A stretch of 17,714 bases of DNA from JBNKEI01 sp050288705 (GTDB lineage: Bacteria; Myxococcota; Myxococcia; Myxococcales; UBA5297): NCBI GenBank assembly GCA_050288705.1, contig JBNKEI010000086.1:1-17714 (forward strand), read 5' to 3'. The position numbers and the translations under genes were made by a program. Shown here in pieces: positions 15,492 to 17,714 of this stretch (within the stretch, counting starts at the first letter, position 1; each line of letters begins with the position of its first letter). Below the pieces are notes generated by a model. The model saw only the letters and a program-made list of their open reading frames with translations. It did no database searches and was not told the DNA's origin.

Positions 15492-16016
15492 TTAATCCCA
15501 CTCAGCTTGAAGTCGAGCTTTAGCGATTTCTTTTCGCGAAATCGAGAAACGGCCGCCCCCTTCCACCTCAACTTCGGCTATATCTCCCTCATATGAGACT
15601 AGAACGCCTTTAAAATTTTTCCTCGGGGGATCAGAAAGTGGAGAAAACGTCTTTATCTTTACTTTTCGACCCACAAATCTCGAAAAATGCTCCGGACGAG
15701 TCAGTGAACGTTCAATTCCAGGACTAGAAACCTCCAGAGAATATTCGTGGGGTACTAAGTCAGCAACGTCAATTGCCATTTCCACCGCATGGCTCACTCT
15801 CTGGCAATCTTCTAATCCAACTCCACTTCGCCACCTCCCCTGTTCCCCATCTTCAAGAGCAGGTAGAAACGGCGATTGATCTGGCTTGTCAATATAAAAG
15901 CGCAAAACCCAACGACTGCCCTCACGAAGATACTCCACGTCCACCAGCTCCAAACCTTCATTCTCGATGATAGGTTGAGCTATACTCCATGCTTTTTGTG
16001 TAACTTGCTCTTTCAC
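15492..16016 (-). CDS. rimP: Ribosome maturation factor RimP
   Basis: RimP assists maturation of the 30S ribosomal subunit. The 174-aa product has the family start (AWSIAQPIIENEGLELVDVEY), the RFYIDKP strand and the signature VSSPGIERSLTRPEHF (from about 96), followed by the C-terminal SH3-like barrel. Between DKP and VGLEDCQRVS there are about 20 extra residues (about 46-66), where most homologues have a short turn. This is a modest lineage insertion. The start is GTG at 16016, with GGATGGAG close upstream and a short spacer. It is the first gene of rimP-nusA-infB and is preceded by a strong hairpin. Confidence 0.96.
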   Translation of the reverse strand: MKEQVTQKAWSIAQPIIENEGLELVDVEYLREGSRWVLRFYIDKPDQSPFLPALEDGEQGRWRSGVGLEDCQRVSHAVEMAIDVADLVPHEYSLEVSSPGIERSLTRPEHFSRFVGRKVKIKTFSPLSDPPRKNFKGVLVSYEGDIAEVEVEGGGRFSISRKEIAKARLQAEWD

Positions 16017-16034
16017 TCACTCCATCCACAAAAA

Positions 16035-16062
16035 GAAAAGTGGGCAACCATGCCCACTTTTC
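16035..16062 (-). terminator. Perfect 12-bp hairpin with T-tract upstream of rimP (candidate attenuator)
   Basis: Arms 16035-16046 and 16051-16062 are perfectly complementary around a 4-nt loop. Read on the minus strand, the stem is GAAAAGTGGGCA/TGCCCACTTTTC and is followed at once by TTTTTG, so it resembles an intrinsic terminator. It ends 18 nt before the rimP GTG, close to its ribosome site. No minus-strand gene lies upstream to be terminated within the window, so it would act in the leader of the rimP-nusA-infB transcript. A -10-like TATGAT lies further upstream on the minus strand (16100-16095), without a good -35. On the + strand the hairpin is upstream of prfA and lacks a following T-run. 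Confidence 0.6.
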
Positions 16063-16188
16063 GTGCTTCTCAACGAAAAATGTGCTAAGTGCCTATCATA
16101 ATTTCAACATATAAACAAGTAGATTAATGTCATCCAGTCATTCATTTATACATGCTCTTCTGCAACCTGAACAGACGCGATAGGCAAG

Positions 16189-16216
16189 TTGACATTTTCA
16201 GAATTTTTACTAACAT
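16189..16216 (+). promoter_or_regulatory. Candidate sigma70-type promoter for prfA
   Basis: A perfect -35 TTGACA (16189-16194) is followed after 16 nt by TAACAT (16211-16216), which matches four of six -10 positions. Transcription would begin near 16223, about 10 nt before the chosen prfA ATG. This fits the lack of a Shine-Dalgarno there. It also argues against the upstream in-frame ATG at 16152, which lies before this promoter. Confidence 0.45.
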
Positions 16217-16232
16217 TCTTAGTTTTGCAAAT

Positions 16233-17300
16233 ATGATAGAAAATTTAGACGAAGTCGAGTTGAAGTTTGAACGCCTCACTCACGACCTAACCAATCCGGA
16301 AGTCACCAGCAATACGGTAAAACTTCAAAAGGTTGCACGCGAGCGTGCCCACCTGGAGCCTCTGGTTGAGACTTATCGCGCCTATCGCCATCTTCAAAAA
16401 CAGCTACAGGAAAACGAAGAACTTCTTGAAGATAGCGATCTCGATTTGAGATCTATTGCTCGAGAGGAATTACCTGCTTTAAAAGTGCAGTTCGAAGCAT
16501 TATCCGACAAGTTGAAGATTCTTTTGCTTCCTCGTGACCCTAATGACGATCGTGACGTTATTTTAGAAATACGCGCCGGAACCGGAGGTGACGAGGCTGG
16601 GCTTTTTGCTGGCGAGCTAATGCGCATGTATTTGCGCTATTCCGAAAGACGTGGATGGTCGAGCCAGGTCGTCGATCTCTCCGAAGGAAACGCTGGCGGA
16701 ATAAAAGAAGCCATTATCAGCATTAGCGGGTCAGCAGTTTACTCCAGCTTGAAATATGAATCTGGAGTACACAGAGTACAGCGGATTCCCGCTACCGAAA
16801 CCCAGGGGCGCATTCATACTTCTACCGTCACCGTAGCAGTTATGCCCGAAGCGGAAGACGTGGATATTCAAATCAACCCCGCCGACATTGACATGCAAGT
16901 CTTCCGCTCCACTGGCTCAGGAGGACAGAGCGTAAACACCACTGATTCCGCAGTGCGCTTGACGCATAGACCAACCGGGGTAGTGGTTAAGTGCCAGCAA
17001 GAAAAAAGCCAAATAAAGAATAGGGCCATGGCTATGAAGATGCTGCGCGCCAAACTCTACGAAATGGAACAAGAAAGACTTAGCAGTGAACGCGACGCGG
17101 CCCGCAAAAGCCAAGTAGGCACTGGAGAGCGATCAGAGAAGATTCGCACTTATAACTTTCCTCAAGATCGCGTCACCGACCATCGCATCAACAAGTCGCG
17201 CCACAACTTGCCCGCCTACATGGATGGCGATATTCAAGACATGCTCGACGGATGCAGAACCTTCTTTACTGCCGAGCAGTTAAAAAACCACAACAGCTAG
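16233..17300 (+). CDS. prfA: Peptide chain release factor 1 (RF1)
   Basis: RF1 recognises UAA and UAG and triggers peptide release. With the start at 16233 the protein is 355 aa, near the 360 aa usual for the family. Visible motifs are GTGGDEAG in domain 2, the codon-recognising PAT tripeptide (186-188, in QRIPATETQGRIHTS), which marks RF1 rather than RF2, and the catalytic GGQ (230-232, in STGSGGQSVNTTDS). The conserved FPQDRVTDHR is near the C-terminus. The frame is open from an ATG at 16152, but those 27 residues are not expected in the family. No Shine-Dalgarno precedes 16233. The gene is divergent from rimP; the hemK/prmC gene often found after prfA is absent here. Confidence 0.97.
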   Translation: MIENLDEVELKFERLTHDLTNPEVTSNTVKLQKVARERAHLEPLVETYRAYRHLQKQLQENEELLEDSDLDLRSIAREELPALKVQFEALSDKLKILLLPRDPNDDRDVILEIRAGTGGDEAGLFAGELMRMYLRYSERRGWSSQVVDLSEGNAGGIKEAIISISGSAVYSSLKYESGVHRVQRIPATETQGRIHTSTVTVAVMPEAEDVDIQINPADIDMQVFRSTGSGGQSVNTTDSAVRLTHRPTGVVVKCQQEKSQIKNRAMAMKMLRAKLYEMEQERLSSERDAARKSQVGTGERSEKIRTYNFPQDRVTDHRINKSRHNLPAYMDGDIQDMLDGCRTFFTAEQLKNHNS

Positions 17301-17340
17301 CTCGGCCATCCAAAAAAGGAGCTTTTCTAACAATTTTCTC

Positions 17341-17369
17341 TTGACAAATATGCGCACTGCTACGATAGT
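17341..17369 (+). promoter_or_regulatory. Promoter of tRNA-Phe
   Basis: A perfect -35 TTGACA (17341-17346) is spaced 17 nt from GATAGT (17364-17369), which matches four of six -10 positions. The expected start near 17376 is about 7 nt before the mature tRNA. It begins 40 nt after the prfA stop. Confidence 0.7.
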
Positions 17370-17382
17370 ACGCACCTGTTTC

Positions 17383-17455
17383 GCCCAGGTAGCTCAGTTG
17401 GTAGAGCAGGGGACTGAAAATCCCCGTGTCGATGGTTCGATTCCGTCCCTGGGCA
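17383..17455 (+). tRNA. tRNA-Phe (anticodon GAA)
   Basis: A full cloverleaf can be drawn. Acceptor GCCCAGG (17383-17389) pairs with CCTGGGC (17448-17454). The D arm is GCTCAGTTGGTAGAGC. The anticodon stem GGGGA/TCCCC encloses loop CTGAAAA with GAA at 17416-17418. The T arm contains GGTTCGATTCC. The discriminator is A17455. It is followed by TCA, so the 3' CCA is not encoded and must be added after transcription. The 73-nt length is normal. Confidence 0.98.
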
Positions 17456-17465
17456 TCATTATCCT

Positions 17466-17485
17466 CACCGTCCTGAAGGACGGTG
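17466..17485 (+). other. Perfect 8-bp palindrome in the tRNA-Phe trailer
   Basis: CACCGTCC (17466-17473) and GGACGGTG (17478-17485) pair perfectly around TGAA. The hairpin begins 11 nt after the tRNA. No T-run follows (TCTCC), so it is not a standard intrinsic terminator. The CCGTCCTGAAGGACGG core resembles palindromes near the right ends of IS200/IS605 elements, as I remember them. It could instead be a Rho-dependent stop or a processing signal. Confidence 0.5.
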
Positions 17486-17714
17486 TCTCCAACATCGTTC
17501 GGAAATCGGAGCCTTTGGCTTCTCGCTCTATCCTTCCCCGCCCTAAATTATCATTAGCTATGTGGATACTTTAGACGCTTCGTTGGATGCATAAAATCGC
17601 CAAAGCGTTTAAAAGTTATAAGTTTTGGTTATCAGCTTCGGAATAAACAGCCGTATTTTCCAGCATCAGAATAACTAGTGTAACGACTTACAGATGCACT
17701 AGATTTTTGAGACT
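17486..17714. other. Window end without a recognisable gene
   Basis: These 229 nt become AT-rich toward the right edge. I see no open frame with a plausible ribosome site, no RNA gene and no clear repeat apart from a 4-bp AGCC/GGCT stem near 17510-17522. A gene may begin beyond the edge. Confidence 0.5.

Noticed and set aside
16152..16232. 27-residue N-terminal extension of RF1 from the upstream ATG
   Set aside because: No ribosome site, residues not typical of RF1, and the best promoter lies downstream of that ATG.
17341..17574. 77-codon + strand frame over the tRNA region
   Set aside because: It reads straight through tRNA-Phe and its promoter; no independent evidence of coding.

Overview
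The window is bacterial. It joins a conserved translation/transcription gene block on the right (about 10.6-17.5 kb) to a complete type I-C CRISPR-Cas locus on the left (about 1-9 kb). The IF-2 N-terminus has a long Pro/Ser/Thr-rich linker and a start like that of IF-2 from deltaproteobacterial-type lineages (Myxococcota and relatives). Together with several TTG/GTG starts and moderate base composition, this suggests a deltaproteobacterial-type organism. That placement is an inference from remembered family features, not from a search.

From right to left: a tRNA-Phe gene (17383-17455) has a strong sigma70-type promoter and a palindrome in its trailer. prfA (RF1) is on the + strand. It is divergent from a minus-strand rimP-nusA-infB operon, and the intergenic region between them holds a perfect 12-bp hairpin just upstream of rimP. 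The gene after infB is not the rbfA often found there but a patatin-like lipase gene, also on the minus strand. A small gene with a 'TPHAV...LVTVL' architecture follows and sits one base upstream of cas3.

The CRISPR-Cas locus is all on the minus strand: cas3, a 211-nt gap, cas5d, cas8c (with an internal start for cas11c), cas7, cas4, cas1, cas2, a 311-nt leader, and the array. Four identical 33-nt repeats and three spacers are visible, and the array runs off the left edge. Cas3 is the HD nuclease-helicase. Cas5d, Cas8c, Cas7 and Cas11c form the crRNA-guided Cascade complex, and Cas5d also normally processes pre-crRNA. Cas4, Cas1 and Cas2 acquire spacers. No frameshift or missing core gene is seen, so the locus looks intact.

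The most interesting points are: the unassigned small gene coupled to cas3; the textbook internal Shine-Dalgarno for Cas11c; a 9-nt motif present three times in the CRISPR leader; an operator-like inverted repeat over a candidate promoter between cas3 and cas5; apparent replacement of residues corresponding to the Cas5d processing triad; and a terminator-like hairpin in the leader of the nusA operon.
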